Notes under the pieces: model-generated
The model's database searches: none
The model's input: only the letters and a program-made list of their open reading frames with translations
Told to the model about the DNA's origin: nothing
Made by a program: the position numbers and the translations under genes
Shown here: positions 9,762 to 17,549 of the stretch, piece by piece
How positions within the stretch are numbered: position 1 is the stretch's first letter
How the letters are laid out: the number at the start of each line of letters is the position of its first letter
NCBI GenBank assembly: GCA_945957375.1
Contig: CAMFKX010000013.1
Coordinates: forward strand, 1 to 39,716
Reading direction: 5' to 3'
DNA length: 39,716 nt
From: an uncultured Roseiarcus sp.
GTDB lineage: Bacteria; Pseudomonadota; Alphaproteobacteria; Rhizobiales; Beijerinckiaceae

Positions 9762-9786
9762 GCAGATCAGAAGCAGAGGGAAATCC

Positions 9787-9978
9787 ATGCCGACGACGCC
9801 GCAGCCCGACGACCCGCCCCCGGCGCCCGATGTCATCCGGCCGCCGACGCCGCCGGAGCAGCCGCCGCACGAACTGCCGCCGGAGATTCCTGCGCCGGGC
9901 CCGGAAGTGATCACCCCGCCGGCGCCGCCGGAGAGCCCGCCGAGCGGCCCGCCGGAGGCCCCTCCCGGACCCTTCTAG
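9787..9978 (+). CDS. Proline-rich small hypothetical protein
   Basis: This is a 63-residue protein starting at ATG 9787 after an AGAGGGA ribosome site. About half the residues are proline, in repeats of the form P-P-E-x-P and P-P-x-x-P-x (MPTTPQPDDPPPAPDVIRPP at the start). The rest is mainly Glu, Ala and Gly. No signal peptide or hydrophobic segment is present, so it should be an extended, disordered polypeptide. Low-complexity coding is a risk. The ribosome site, the position in the stress operon and a terminator directly after the stop favour a real gene. Confidence 0.5.
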   Translation: MPTTPQPDDPPPAPDVIRPPTPPEQPPHELPPEIPAPGPEVITPPAPPESPPSGPPEAPPGPF

Positions 9979-9993
9979 CGTTCCCCGCAAAGG

Positions 9994-10031
9994 AAACGCC
10001 GCCGGCGCACGAAAGCGACGGCGGCGTTTTT
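9994..10031 (+). terminator. Rho-independent terminator, possibly two-sided
   Basis: AACGCCGCC (9995-10003) pairs perfectly with GGCGGCGTT (10020-10028) and is followed by T residues to 10031. On the minus strand the stem is followed by T and C bases, so it may also serve phyR. It lies between convergent genes. Confidence 0.75.
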
Positions 10032-10049
10032 CACCGGCAATCGGGCCGC

Positions 10050-10844
10050 TCACGCGGCCGCGCGGGCCTTGCGCTCGAAGAACAGCGCCTGGCTCACCGC
10101 CGCGCGCACCGAGTCGGGGCTGAACGGCTTCGACAACAGGAACGCCGGCTCGGGACGGTTTTCCGTCGAGGCGAGATAGAGGCTCGGATGCCCGGTCACG
10201 AACACCACAGGCTTGCTGCTCCGGCCGACGATCTCGTTGACCGCCTCGATGCCGGAACTGCCGTCGGCGAGCTGGATATCGGCGAGGATCAACTCCGGCT
10301 GCCGCTCCGCCGCGAGGGCGACGGCCTGGCGACGGGTGCGCACCACGCCGACCACCTCGTGTCCGAGGTCCTCGACGATGTTTTCCAGGTCCATCGCGAT
10401 GATCGGCTCGTCCTCGATGATCATCACCCGGGCGACCAGCTCCTTCGCGAGATCGCCCGCGCCGCGCGCCAGCAGGCGGCTGACGCGGCCGCGGTCGAAC
10501 CCCATGATCGCCGAGGTGTCGGCGACCGAGAAGCCTTCCACGGTGTGCAGCAGGAACGCGAGGCGCGTCTGCGGCGACAGGGCCGCCAGCTTGCGGTCGA
10601 CGGCGGAAGCCTCGGAAGAGTCTCGACCGGCGGCGCCAAGCCGCGCGCCCGACCATACCGTAAGATACATCTGATAGAGCGCCATCTTCGCCGGAACGTC
10701 GCGCGGGAAGGCGAGCGGGTCGGAAACCAGCCGTTGCAGCGTGGCCTCGATATAAGCGTCGCCGATGGCGAGGCTGCCGTTGAGGGCGCGGGAAAAGCGC
10801 CGGAGGCAGGGAAGTGCGGAACGGATATCGGTGGAGATTGGCAT
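10050..10844 (-). CDS. phyR: General stress response anti-anti-sigma factor PhyR
   Basis: This is a 264-residue response regulator that, when phosphorylated, binds NepR and so frees the EcfG sigma factor. I chose the start at ATG 10844 because it begins the sigma-like domain directly; the open frame continues 22 codons upstream. Residues 1-135 form the ECF-sigma-like part, with SPQTRLAFLLHTVEGFSVAD in the sigma-4-like region. Residues 138-260 form the receiver: acidic pair E144/D145, phosphoacceptor D189 (LILADIQLADG), T217 (VFVTGH) and K239 (SKPF). nepR is divergent, 248 bases away. The usual ecfG neighbour is missing from the window. Confidence 0.95.
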   Translation of the reverse strand: MPISTDIRSALPCLRRFSRALNGSLAIGDAYIEATLQRLVSDPLAFPRDVPAKMALYQMYLTVWSGARLGAAGRDSSEASAVDRKLAALSPQTRLAFLLHTVEGFSVADTSAIMGFDRGRVSRLLARGAGDLAKELVARVMIIEDEPIIAMDLENIVEDLGHEVVGVVRTRRQAVALAAERQPELILADIQLADGSSGIEAVNEIVGRSSKPVVFVTGHPSLYLASTENRPEPAFLLSKPFSPDSVRAAVSQALFFERKARAAA

Positions 10845-11018
10845 CTTGGGCTTCCATCCTTCTCGACGGGCGGGCCACGCTCGAGCGACGCCCTGCCTGT
10901 TTCGCCGCATACGCCTAATTTGGCCCTCGACCCGGTTCCCGCAATTGTGGAAAATACCTATTTAACAAGGCCTGCCTGCGGAGCGACGATGGCCTGGCGT
11001 CTTTTTGTTCGCGCCCGT

Positions 11019-11044
11019 GAAACGCTTCGCTCTCGGGCCGCGTT
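11019..11044 (+). promoter_or_regulatory. EcfG-like promoter of nepR, possibly bidirectional
   Basis: GAAAC (11019-11023), 17 bases, then CGTT (11041-11044) lies 49 bases before nepR, with one mismatch in the first box. On the minus strand the same place reads AGAAC (11046-11042), 17 bases, then CGTT (11024-11021), pointing at phyR. The overlap would allow self-regulation of both genes. Confidence 0.4.
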
Positions 11045-11092
11045 CTGCCTGTGGAGGGCGTCGCGGGCCGCCGAAGCCCCGAAGGGGATCAT

Positions 11093-11299
11093 ATGACAAA
11101 GTCCAGCGCGCCGAAGGACAGCAACGCTCGCGAGACCACGCTCGACGGGAAACCCCTGGATGCGCTCGGACGCGCGCTCCGCTCGCATTACGACGATCTC
11201 CTGCGCCAGCCGCTGCCGGCGCGTTTCGAGGCGCTGCTTGCCGAACTCGACGCCGAGGAAAAGGCGGCGCGCAGGCGGACCGAGCGCGACCGCGACTGA
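11093..11299 (+). CDS. nepR: Anti-sigma factor NepR
   Basis: This is a 68-residue protein that holds the EcfG sigma factor inactive until phosphorylated PhyR takes it away. The family core is visible as LDALGRALRSHYDDLLRQPL followed by PARFEALLAELDA, two helices flanked by polar tails. The ATG at 11093 is preceded by GAAGGGG. It is divergent from phyR and is followed by ku in place of ecfG. The next gene has its own EcfG-type promoter starting 24 bases after the nepR stop. Confidence 0.9.
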   Translation: MTKSSAPKDSNARETTLDGKPLDALGRALRSHYDDLLRQPLPARFEALLAELDAEEKAARRRTERDRD

Positions 11300-11322
11300 C
11301 GCCGCCCGGATCTCGCCGATCC

Positions 11323-11347
11323 GGAACCGGCCTGTCGGACGCGCGTT
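11323..11347 (+). promoter_or_regulatory. EcfG-type promoter (GGAAC-N16-CGTT) for the first ku gene
   Basis: GGAAC at 11323-11327, 16 bases, then CGTT at 11344-11347, an exact match. It is 30 bases before ATG 11377, leaving a short leader. Confidence 0.7.
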
Positions 11348-11376
11348 GACCCCGATCATTTCGCTCGGGGATCGCC

Positions 11377-12192
11377 ATGGCGCTGCACGCCTTCTGGAAG
11401 GGCTACCTGAAGCTGTCGCTGGTGACCTGCCCGGTGGCGCTGATCCCGGCGACCAGCGACCGGGAGAAGATTCGTTTTCACACCCTCAACCGCAAGACCG
11501 GGAACCGGGTCGTCAGCCGTTATGTCGACGAGGAGACCGGGCGCGCCGCCGACGAAGGCGAGGAAGCGAAAGGCTACGCGCGCGGCGAGAACGACTATCT
11601 CGTCCTGGAGGACGAGGAGCTCGAATCCGTCCGGCTGGAAAGCGCGCGCACGATCGACATCGAAGGCTTCGCGCCGGCGGAGTCGATCGACTGGATCTGG
11701 TACGATACGCCGTTCTACCTGGTCCCCGACGACCCGGTCGGCGAAGAGGCCTATTGCGTCATTCGCGACGCGATGGCCGCCAAGCGGACGCTCGGCGTGT
11801 CGAGGCTGGTGCTGCACCGGCGCGAGCGGGCGGTGGTGCTGAGCCCGCGCGACCGGGGCGTTGTGCTGTGGACCCTGCGGTACGGCGAGGAGGTGCGGGA
11901 CCCGAGCGCGATGTTCTCGGGCGTACGGGCGAGCGGCTTCGATCCTGAATTGCTCAACTTGATCGAAAAGCTGATCGAGGAACGCAAGGCGTCGTGGAGC
12001 CCGGACATGGTTCGCGATCCGGTGCAGGAGCGGCTGGCCGACATCATCGCGGAAAAGAAGAAGGGGGCGCCGCGCGCGGCGGCCCGGCCGCGCGAGGGCG
12101 AACGCGCGCCGAACAACGTGGTCAACATCATGGACGCGCTGCGGCGGAGCGTGAAGGAGGAAGGGAAGACCCGCAAGCCGCCGAAGCGGTGA
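11377..12192 (+). CDS. ku: Non-homologous end joining protein Ku (first copy)
   Basis: This is a 271-residue bacterial Ku protein, a DNA-end-binding ring that recruits LigD in double-strand break repair. The start MALHAFWKGYLKLSLVTCPV is the family hallmark. The core contains RKTGNRVVSRYVDEETG, EDEELESVRLESARTIDIEG and the 'FYLVPDDPVGEEAY' region. The C-terminal 40 residues are basic (KKKGAPRAAARPREG) and probably bind DNA and LigD. It converges on ligD, the stops being six bases apart. A perfect EcfG-type promoter lies upstream, so expression should rise under general stress. Confidence 0.93.
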   Translation: MALHAFWKGYLKLSLVTCPVALIPATSDREKIRFHTLNRKTGNRVVSRYVDEETGRAADEGEEAKGYARGENDYLVLEDEELESVRLESARTIDIEGFAPAESIDWIWYDTPFYLVPDDPVGEEAYCVIRDAMAAKRTLGVSRLVLHRRERAVVLSPRDRGVVLWTLRYGEEVRDPSAMFSGVRASGFDPELLNLIEKLIEERKASWSPDMVRDPVQERLADIIAEKKKGAPRAAARPREGERAPNNVVNIMDALRRSVKEEGKTRKPPKR

Positions 12193-12198
12193 TCCGAT

Positions 12199-14709
12199 TC
12201 ACTCCGCGCGCCGGCGGCCCTTCGCCGGCTCGATCGGCGCCGCGGCCTCGCGAAACCCCGCCCAGGGATCGGCGCTCAGCGCCGCCAGCCGCGCCGGCGC
12301 GTTGAGGACGGTGAACGACGCCGGCCCGAGACCCGCCTCGAGCTCGTCCCAGCCGACCGGCATCGAAACCGCCGCGCCCGGCCGGGCCCGGGTCGAGTAG
12401 GCGCAGACGGCGGTCGCGCCGCGCTGGTTGCGCAGATAGTCGACCAGGATCTTGCCGCGCCGCTTCGCCTTGGCGATGGTGGCGACGTAGCGGTCCGGGC
12501 TGTCCGCCGCCATCGAGTCGGCGATCGCCTTGGTGAACGCCTTGACCGCCGGCCAGGCGGCCTTCGGCTTCACCGGCGAAACGACATGCACGCCCTTTCC
12601 GCCCGAGGTCTTGACGAAGGCCGCGAGGCCCGCGCGCTCGAGCCGGTCCCGCACCTCGTTCGCCGCCTCGACCACCGCCGCCCAGGCGACGTCGTCGCCG
12701 GGGTCGAGATCCATCACGATCGTATCCGGCCGCTCCCAGTCCGCGAGCGTGGACCCCCACGGGTGGATCTCGAGCGCAGCCGCCTGGACGAGGCCGACGA
12801 GGCCGTCGAAGTCGCGGATCGCAATCAGCGGCTCACCCGGCTCCTGGGGATCGGCCGCGAGCGCGATCGCCCCGCTCAGCCCCTTCCAGGCGTGCTTCTG
12901 GAAGAACGTCTGCCCATGGATGCCGTCGGGGCAGCGCACCAGCGCCAGCGGGCGCTCGACGACGAAGGGGGCCATCCGGCTCCACACCTCGGCGTAGTAG
13001 TCGGCGAGCCCTTCCTTGGTCACGCCGTCCTCGGGCCAGTACACGCGGTCGGGATGGGTCAGCGTCACGGTTCTCGGCTCCGGCTGATGCGCCGACTCGG
13101 ACGGCTCCGCCTCCCGCACGATCTCGCGCGCGGGCTTGTCTTCCCTCAGCCCGCGGAACGAGGCGTGTCGCAGGAGGCCGTCCGAAGTCCAGGCGCGGAA
13201 ATTGACCTCCGCCACCAGCTCCGGCTGGACGAAGCGCACTTGCCGGCTCTGGTCGGGCGCCAGGCGGTCGGCGAACGGGCTCTTCTCCAAGCGCTGCTTT
13301 TCCAGACGGCTGAACAGATCCCTCGCGACCGTCGCGCTGAAGCCGGTGCCGACGCGCCCGACATAGCGCAAAGCCTCGCCCTCGTAGACGCCGAGGACGA
13401 GCGAGCCGATCGCCTTCGCCGAAGCCGACGAGGGGACGTAGCCGCAGACGACGAACTCCTGCCGCGCCGAGCACTTGCACTTGATCCAGCTGCGGCTCCG
13501 CCCCGAGCGGTAGAGGGAATTCCGCTCCTTGGAGACGATCCCCTCGAGCCCGAGCCGGCAGGCGTGGTGCAGCACGATCTCGCCGCTCTCGTCGAAATGG
13601 CCGTTGACGCGCACGACGGCTCCCGCTTCGCCGACGATCGCCTGCAACGCCTCCTTGCGCCGTTCGAGCGGGGTCCCGGTCAGGTCCCAGCCGTCGAGCT
13701 GCATGAGGTCGAAGACGTAGTAGACGAAGCCGTCGGAGCGGCCCTCGCTCAGCGCGAGTTGCAGCGCCGAGAAGTCGGAGGCGCCGTTGACCTCGACGAC
13801 GAGTTCGCCGTCGATCAGCGCGTCCCGCGCGGCGACGCCCGCGACCGCCTCCGCGACCGGCCGGAGCTTGTCCGTCCAGTCGAGCCCCGAGCGGGTCATC
13901 AGCCGGACGCGGCCGTCCGCGATCCGCGCCTCGATGCGGTAGCCGTCGAGCTTGACCTCGTGCAGCCACCCGTCCCCCTTCGGCGGGACATTCGCAAGCG
14001 TCGCCAGCATCGGCTCCAGAAAGGCCGGCGCCCGGCGCTTGCGCGCGCCGGGCAGCGCTCCCGCGTCGAACGGCGCGCCGCGGACCGGCGCGGGATCGTT
14101 TTGGATCGGGCCGTCCTTCGACCAGCCCGGCGGATCGCGCGCCACCTCGTCGATCGCTCGTCCCGTCGCCGCCGACAGCGGCTGCTCTTCGAGGATGTCC
14201 GGTTCGCCCTCGTCGCGCGCGAATTCGTCGTGACCCTTGATCAGCAGCCAGTTCTCATGCTTGTCGCGCGGCTTGCCGCGCATCCGCACCAGATTCCACC
14301 GGCCGTTCAGCTTTTCGCCGCGAAGGTCGAATTCGAGGTGGCCTTTCGCCAATCCCTTGTGCGGGTCGCCAACCGGCGTCCACGAGCCGCGGTCCCAGAT
14401 CAGCACGGCGCCGCCGCCATATTCCCCCTTCGGGATCGTACCTTCGAAGCCGCCGTACTCCAGCGGGTGGTCCTCGACGGCGACCGCGAGCCGCTTCTCG
14501 CCCGGGACGAGACTGGGGCCGCGGGTGACCGCCCAGCTTTTGAGCACGCCGTCGAGCTCCAGCCGGAAATCATAGTGCAGACGCCGCGCGTCGTGCTTCT
14601 GGACCACGAAGCCGAGGCCCGCGTTGCGATCGGGCGAGACCGGCGCGGCGGGCTCCGGCTCCGGCGTGACGGCGAAATTCCGCTTGGCGCGGTAACGCTC
14701 CAGCGCCAT
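12199..14709 (-). CDS. ligD: ATP-dependent DNA ligase LigD (phosphoesterase-ligase-polymerase)
   Basis: This 836-residue multifunctional end-joining enzyme contains all three LigD parts, in the order PE-LIG-POL. Residues 30-165 are the 3'-phosphoesterase (HDARRLHYDFRLELDG, then HPLEYGGFEGTIPKGEYGGG). Residues 230-540 are the ligase, with the nucleotidyl-lysine in EVKLDGYR (K253) and later EGIVSKER and SWIKCKC motifs. Residues 560-820 are the primase/polymerase (DLDPGDD metal site, KTSGGKGVHV). The ATG at 14709 lies one base after the stop of the second ku, so the two are translationally coupled. The promoter upstream of ku2 is of the EcfG type. Length and motifs indicate an intact protein. 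Confidence 0.96.
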   Translation of the reverse strand: MALERYRAKRNFAVTPEPEPAAPVSPDRNAGLGFVVQKHDARRLHYDFRLELDGVLKSWAVTRGPSLVPGEKRLAVAVEDHPLEYGGFEGTIPKGEYGGGAVLIWDRGSWTPVGDPHKGLAKGHLEFDLRGEKLNGRWNLVRMRGKPRDKHENWLLIKGHDEFARDEGEPDILEEQPLSAATGRAIDEVARDPPGWSKDGPIQNDPAPVRGAPFDAGALPGARKRRAPAFLEPMLATLANVPPKGDGWLHEVKLDGYRIEARIADGRVRLMTRSGLDWTDKLRPVAEAVAGVAARDALIDGELVVEVNGASDFSALQLALSEGRSDGFVYYVFDLMQLDGWDLTGTPLERRKEALQAIVGEAGAVVRVNGHFDESGEIVLHHACRLGLEGIVSKERNSLYRSGRSRSWIKCKCSARQEFVVCGYVPSSASAKAIGSLVLGVYEGEALRYVGRVGTGFSATVARDLFSRLEKQRLEKSPFADRLAPDQSRQVRFVQPELVAEVNFRAWTSDGLLRHASFRGLREDKPAREIVREAEPSESAHQPEPRTVTLTHPDRVYWPEDGVTKEGLADYYAEVWSRMAPFVVERPLALVRCPDGIHGQTFFQKHAWKGLSGAIALAADPQEPGEPLIAIRDFDGLVGLVQAAALEIHPWGSTLADWERPDTIVMDLDPGDDVAWAAVVEAANEVRDRLERAGLAAFVKTSGGKGVHVVSPVKPKAAWPAVKAFTKAIADSMAADSPDRYVATIAKAKRRGKILVDYLRNQRGATAVCAYSTRARPGAAVSMPVGWDELEAGLGPASFTVLNAPARLAALSADPWAGFREAAAPIEPAKGRRRAE

Positions 14710-14710
14710 G

Positions 14711-15562
14711 TCAGCTCGCCTTCTTGCGCGGTGCGGCTTTCGCCGACTCCTTCCGCGGACGGCGCTTGACCTCCGCCGCGCCGGTCAGACCCGCGCTCTC
14801 ACGCAGCGCCGCGAGCAGGTCGGCGGGCGGTTTGGGCCGGGCGCGCGGCGGCGCCGGCAGAGCGCGCCCGTCGAGCTTGGCCTTGACCAGTTCGGCGAGC
14901 GCGGCTTCGTAGCGGTCGTGGAAAGCGCCGGGATCGAACGCGGCGCGCTTGGTTTCGATGATGTGGCCGGCGAGGTCGAGCATCTCGCCCTTGATCGTCA
15001 TGTCCGGCACTTCGGCGAAGGCTTCGCGGGCGCTGCGGACCTCGTAGTCGAAGTGCAGGGTGTTCGCCGCCAGGCCGCCCTCGAACGCCCGCACGAGCAC
15101 GGTGCGCGCGCGGCGGAACAGGACGGCTTCGGCGATCGCCGCTGTCCTCGTCGCCCGCAGGCCCTCGCGGATCAGGGCGAACGCCTCGCCGGCGCTGCGG
15201 TCGGACCCGACGAGGTAATAGGGCCGATCGAAATACACGTCGTCGACGTCCGAAAGACCGACGAACGCCTTGACCAGGAGCGTCTTGTCGTTCGCCGGAA
15301 CCGTCGATTCCACCTCTTCCGGCTCAAGCGTCACATATTGGTCCCGGTCGATCGCGTAGCCCTTGACCTGATCGTCGCGGTCGACGGCGTCGCCGGTCAT
15401 GGAATCGACGAATTGGCGGCGGAGCCGGTGACCCGTCTCGCGGTGAACCGTATGCAGGGCGATCCGCTCCGAGGACGACGCCGCGGCGATCAGCGCGACC
15501 GGGCAGGTGAGTTCAGCGATCTTGAGGTAGCCCTTCCAGTTCGCTCTCGGCTGCGCCGTCAT
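14711..15562 (-). CDS. ku: Non-homologous end joining protein Ku (second copy)
   Basis: This is a 283-residue Ku protein. It shares the start WKGYLKIAELTCPVALIAA with the copy at 11377 but is clearly diverged from it. Family features include HTVHRETGHRLRRQFVDSMT, LEPEEVESTVPANDKTL and YFDRPYYLVGSDRSAGEAF. Its C-terminal tail is longer and very basic (PKPPADLLAALRESAG, then KRRPRKESAKAAPRKKAS), typical of Ku forms that bind DNA through the tail. It is the first gene of an operon with ligD (TGA-C-ATG junction). Two different Ku proteins with one LigD suggest heterodimers or separate use in different growth phases. An exact EcfG-type promoter lies 24 bases upstream. Confidence 0.93.
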   Translation of the reverse strand: MTAQPRANWKGYLKIAELTCPVALIAAASSSERIALHTVHRETGHRLRRQFVDSMTGDAVDRDDQVKGYAIDRDQYVTLEPEEVESTVPANDKTLLVKAFVGLSDVDDVYFDRPYYLVGSDRSAGEAFALIREGLRATRTAAIAEAVLFRRARTVLVRAFEGGLAANTLHFDYEVRSAREAFAEVPDMTIKGEMLDLAGHIIETKRAAFDPGAFHDRYEAALAELVKAKLDGRALPAPPRARPKPPADLLAALRESAGLTGAAEVKRRPRKESAKAAPRKKAS

Positions 15563-15585
15563 GATTGCGTTCCTTCGACTTGTCT

Positions 15586-15610
15586 AACGGCGGTTACGCT
15601 GCAATGTTCC
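15586..15610 (-). promoter_or_regulatory. EcfG-type promoter (GGAAC-N16-CGTT) for ku2-ligD
   Basis: On the minus strand GGAAC (15610-15606), 16 bases, then CGTT (15589-15586), an exact match. It is 24 bases before the ku start at 15562. Confidence 0.7.
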
Positions 15611-15654
15611 TGTTGCGGAAAGTTGCACGCCCCAGCGCGGGCCAAGTTGCGTGT

Positions 15655-15685
15655 ACGATTGTAAACTTATAGCTTATGCAATCGT
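15655..15685. promoter_or_regulatory. AT-rich inverted repeat between ku2 and the HWE kinase
   Basis: ACGATTG at 15655-15661 and CAATCGT at 15679-15685 form 7-bp arms around a 17-base AT-rich spacer (TAAACTTATAGCTTATG). The stretch is unusually AT-rich for this window. It may be an operator or a promoter element for the kinase gene that starts at 15787. Confidence 0.35.
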
Positions 15686-15786
15686 TTCCGTACGGCTTAC
15701 ACAATAGCTTCAGCTTCCTACATGACTTGGTAAACGTCCAGACGTCGGGCGCCCCCCGTTCAAAACCATCGTCGGAAAGCTTGACT

Positions 15787-16875
15787 ATGAGCAACATGGA
15801 ACAAGAGCGCTTTCCCCCGCGGTTGCGGCCGGAGCGGGACGACGCGGCGCAGCGGAAACGCGCGGGCGCCGGCGATCGTGTCCTCGCCGCGCTGCATTAC
15901 GCCGCGATCGTGGAAGGGTCCGACGACGCGATCCTGTCCAAGGACCTGAACGGCGTGATCCTGAGCTGGAACGATGGCGCGGCGCGGCTGTTCGGCTATT
16001 CCGCCGACGAAGCCGTCGGCCAGCCGGTGACGCTGATCATCCCCGAAGAACGGGTCGACGAAGAGCCGGCGATCCTGGACAAGATCCGACGCGGCGAGGC
16101 GGTGCGTCACTTCGAGACGGTGCGCCAGCGCAAGAACGGCAGCCTGATCGACATTTCGCTGACGATTTCGCCGATCAAGGACGAACAGGGCCGGATCGTC
16201 GGCGCCTCCAAGATCGCGCGCGACATCACCGAACTCTCCAAGGCGCGCGAACGCCAGCAATTGCTGCTGCGGGAGATGAGCCACCGGGTGAAGAACCTGT
16301 TCGCCCTGTCGAGCAGCATCGTCGGCCTGAGCGCGCGCTCCGCCCGTTCGGTCGGCGAACTGGCGGAATCGGCGCGCGAACGGCTCGCCGCGCTCGCGCG
16401 CGCGCACTCGCTCACCTTCTCGCACGGCGTCGTCGATCCGACGGGGCAGCCGGCGACCCTCCACTCCCTGATCCAGACGATCGTCGCTCCGTTCGACAGC
16501 CCGACCGAACATGGCCGCTCGCGCATCTCGATTTCCGGCGAGGACGTTCCGGTCGAGGGCTCGGCCGTCGCGAGCGTCGCCCTGCTGGTGCACGAATGGG
16601 CGACCAACGCCGCCAAATACGGCGCGTTGTCGACCGACGAGGGCACGATCGACGTCGTCTCCTCCGTCGAGGGCGACAGCGTCGCGCTGTCCTGGACGGA
16701 GCGCGGCGGGCCGGCCGTCTCCCCGCCCGCGGGCCCGGAAGGCTTCGGCGGGGTGCTCTCGCGCATCGCCGTGAACATGCAGCTCGCCGGCGAGATCAAG
16801 CGCGACTGGGAGATGAAGGGCCTGTCGATTCGTCTTGTCGTTCCCCGCGCGCGGCTGGAGGGCAAGGCGGGCTGA
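15787..16875 (+). CDS. HWE-family sensor histidine kinase with PAS domain
   Basis: This is a 362-residue soluble kinase. I chose ATG 15787, preceded by GGAAAG; the open frame extends upstream to 15676 but that part lacks domain character. A PAS domain covers residues 38-150 (AAIVEGSDDAILSKDLNGVI; FGYSADEAVGQP). The HWE phosphoacceptor is H166 in REMSHRVKNLFAL. The N box is VHEWATNAAKYGAL (N274) with the family histidine, and W303-T-E305 gives the W-x-E that defines HWE kinases. There is no transmembrane segment, so the signal is probably cytoplasmic (redox, light or a ligand; not readable). HWE kinases commonly phosphorylate PhyR, and the position in this locus makes that the first guess. Confidence 0.88.
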   Translation: MSNMEQERFPPRLRPERDDAAQRKRAGAGDRVLAALHYAAIVEGSDDAILSKDLNGVILSWNDGAARLFGYSADEAVGQPVTLIIPEERVDEEPAILDKIRRGEAVRHFETVRQRKNGSLIDISLTISPIKDEQGRIVGASKIARDITELSKARERQQLLLREMSHRVKNLFALSSSIVGLSARSARSVGELAESARERLAALARAHSLTFSHGVVDPTGQPATLHSLIQTIVAPFDSPTEHGRSRISISGEDVPVEGSAVASVALLVHEWATNAAKYGALSTDEGTIDVVSSVEGDSVALSWTERGGPAVSPPAGPEGFGGVLSRIAVNMQLAGEIKRDWEMKGLSIRLVVPRARLEGKAG

Positions 16876-16898
16876 CCGGTCGATCCGAGCCGATTGCG

Positions 16899-16924
16899 GG
16901 AACTGGACGCCTCACTCAGCCGTT
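16899..16924 (+). promoter_or_regulatory. EcfG-type promoter (GGAAC-N17-CGTT) for the DUF1236 gene
   Basis: GGAAC at 16899-16903, 17 bases, then CGTT at 16921-16924, an exact match, 28 bases before ATG 16952. Confidence 0.7.
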
Positions 16925-16951
16925 ACCGATCGGGGCGGTTGGAGAAAGCCG

Positions 16952-17371
16952 ATGAGGCACGTTTTCGCCGCGACGCTGGTCCTCGCTCTGAGCGTCGCGG
17001 GCGTCCATCTCTGCGCGGCGCAGGGGCAGCCGGGCCGAGGCGACGACGCCGCGACCGGCGGCGCCAATGGTCCAGTCGACGCCGGCCGGGTGCGCGCGGC
17101 CGGGTCGTCGACCCTGTCCGCGAGCGCCGCCGCTGAGATCGCGACTGCGCTGCTCGCCACGGCGCCGCGTCACGCCGATCCGATCGAGGCGACGGTGGGC
17201 GCGCCTCTGCCCGGCGACGTCAACGTGCAGGCCCTGCCCGCCAGCGTCGCCGATCTCGTTCCGGAATATCGCGGTTATCATTACGCCGCGGCCAACGGCG
17301 AGGTGGCGATCGTCGAGCCCGCCACCCGGCGCGTGGTCGAGGTGATCCGCGTCGAGGCGTCGCCGCGCTGA
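16952..17371 (+). CDS. DUF1236-like secreted protein
   Basis: This is a 139-residue exported protein. The ATG at 16952 lies behind TTGGAGAAAG and starts a Sec signal peptide (MRHVFAATLVLALSVAGVHL CAA, cleavage near residue 23). A low-complexity Gly/Ala/Asp linker follows. The C-terminal region has LPASVADLVPEYRGYHYAAA and then NGEVAIVEPATRRVVEVI. This is the DUF1236 pattern, common in Hyphomicrobiales, in which a periplasmic domain ends in 'PEYRGY...IV(D/E)P.TR.IV.VI'. The function is unknown. An exact EcfG-type promoter lies just upstream, so it is probably a stress-induced envelope protein. Confidence 0.78.
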   Translation: MRHVFAATLVLALSVAGVHLCAAQGQPGRGDDAATGGANGPVDAGRVRAAGSSTLSASAAAEIATALLATAPRHADPIEATVGAPLPGDVNVQALPASVADLVPEYRGYHYAAANGEVAIVEPATRRVVEVIRVEASPR

Positions 17372-17399
17372 CCGCCGGGGTCAATGCGAGGCAGGGTCG

Positions 17400-17424
17400 G
17401 AACCAATCGGCGGCGAGGCGGTTA
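17400..17424 (+). promoter_or_regulatory. Weak EcfG-like promoter (GGAAC-N15-CGGTT)
   Basis: GGAAC at 17400-17404 is followed after 15 bases by CGGTT. It resembles the variant at 7702-7727 and lies about 125 bases before the small membrane protein gene at 17550. Confidence 0.25.
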
Positions 17425-17549
17425 CCCCGACTTCGCCCGCCATGGGGCGCCAGCCGATGCATCCAATGACTGAACGCGACCGCCGTTTCGCCCTGCTCGT
17501 CTTCCTGATGGCGCCGGGACGTCTCGCGCGCTCGCCAACGGAGGCGATC

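Noticed and set aside
9787-9978. Possibility of a CRISPR or tandem DNA repeat in the CCG-rich stretch
   Set aside because: The repetition is at the amino-acid level (Pro-rich); unit lengths vary and there are no spacers.
10935-10939. GTTCC (minus-strand GGAAC) upstream of phyR
   Set aside because: No CGTT-like box lies 16 or 17 bases away; the nearest CGTA is at 21 bases, so it does not fit an EcfG promoter.
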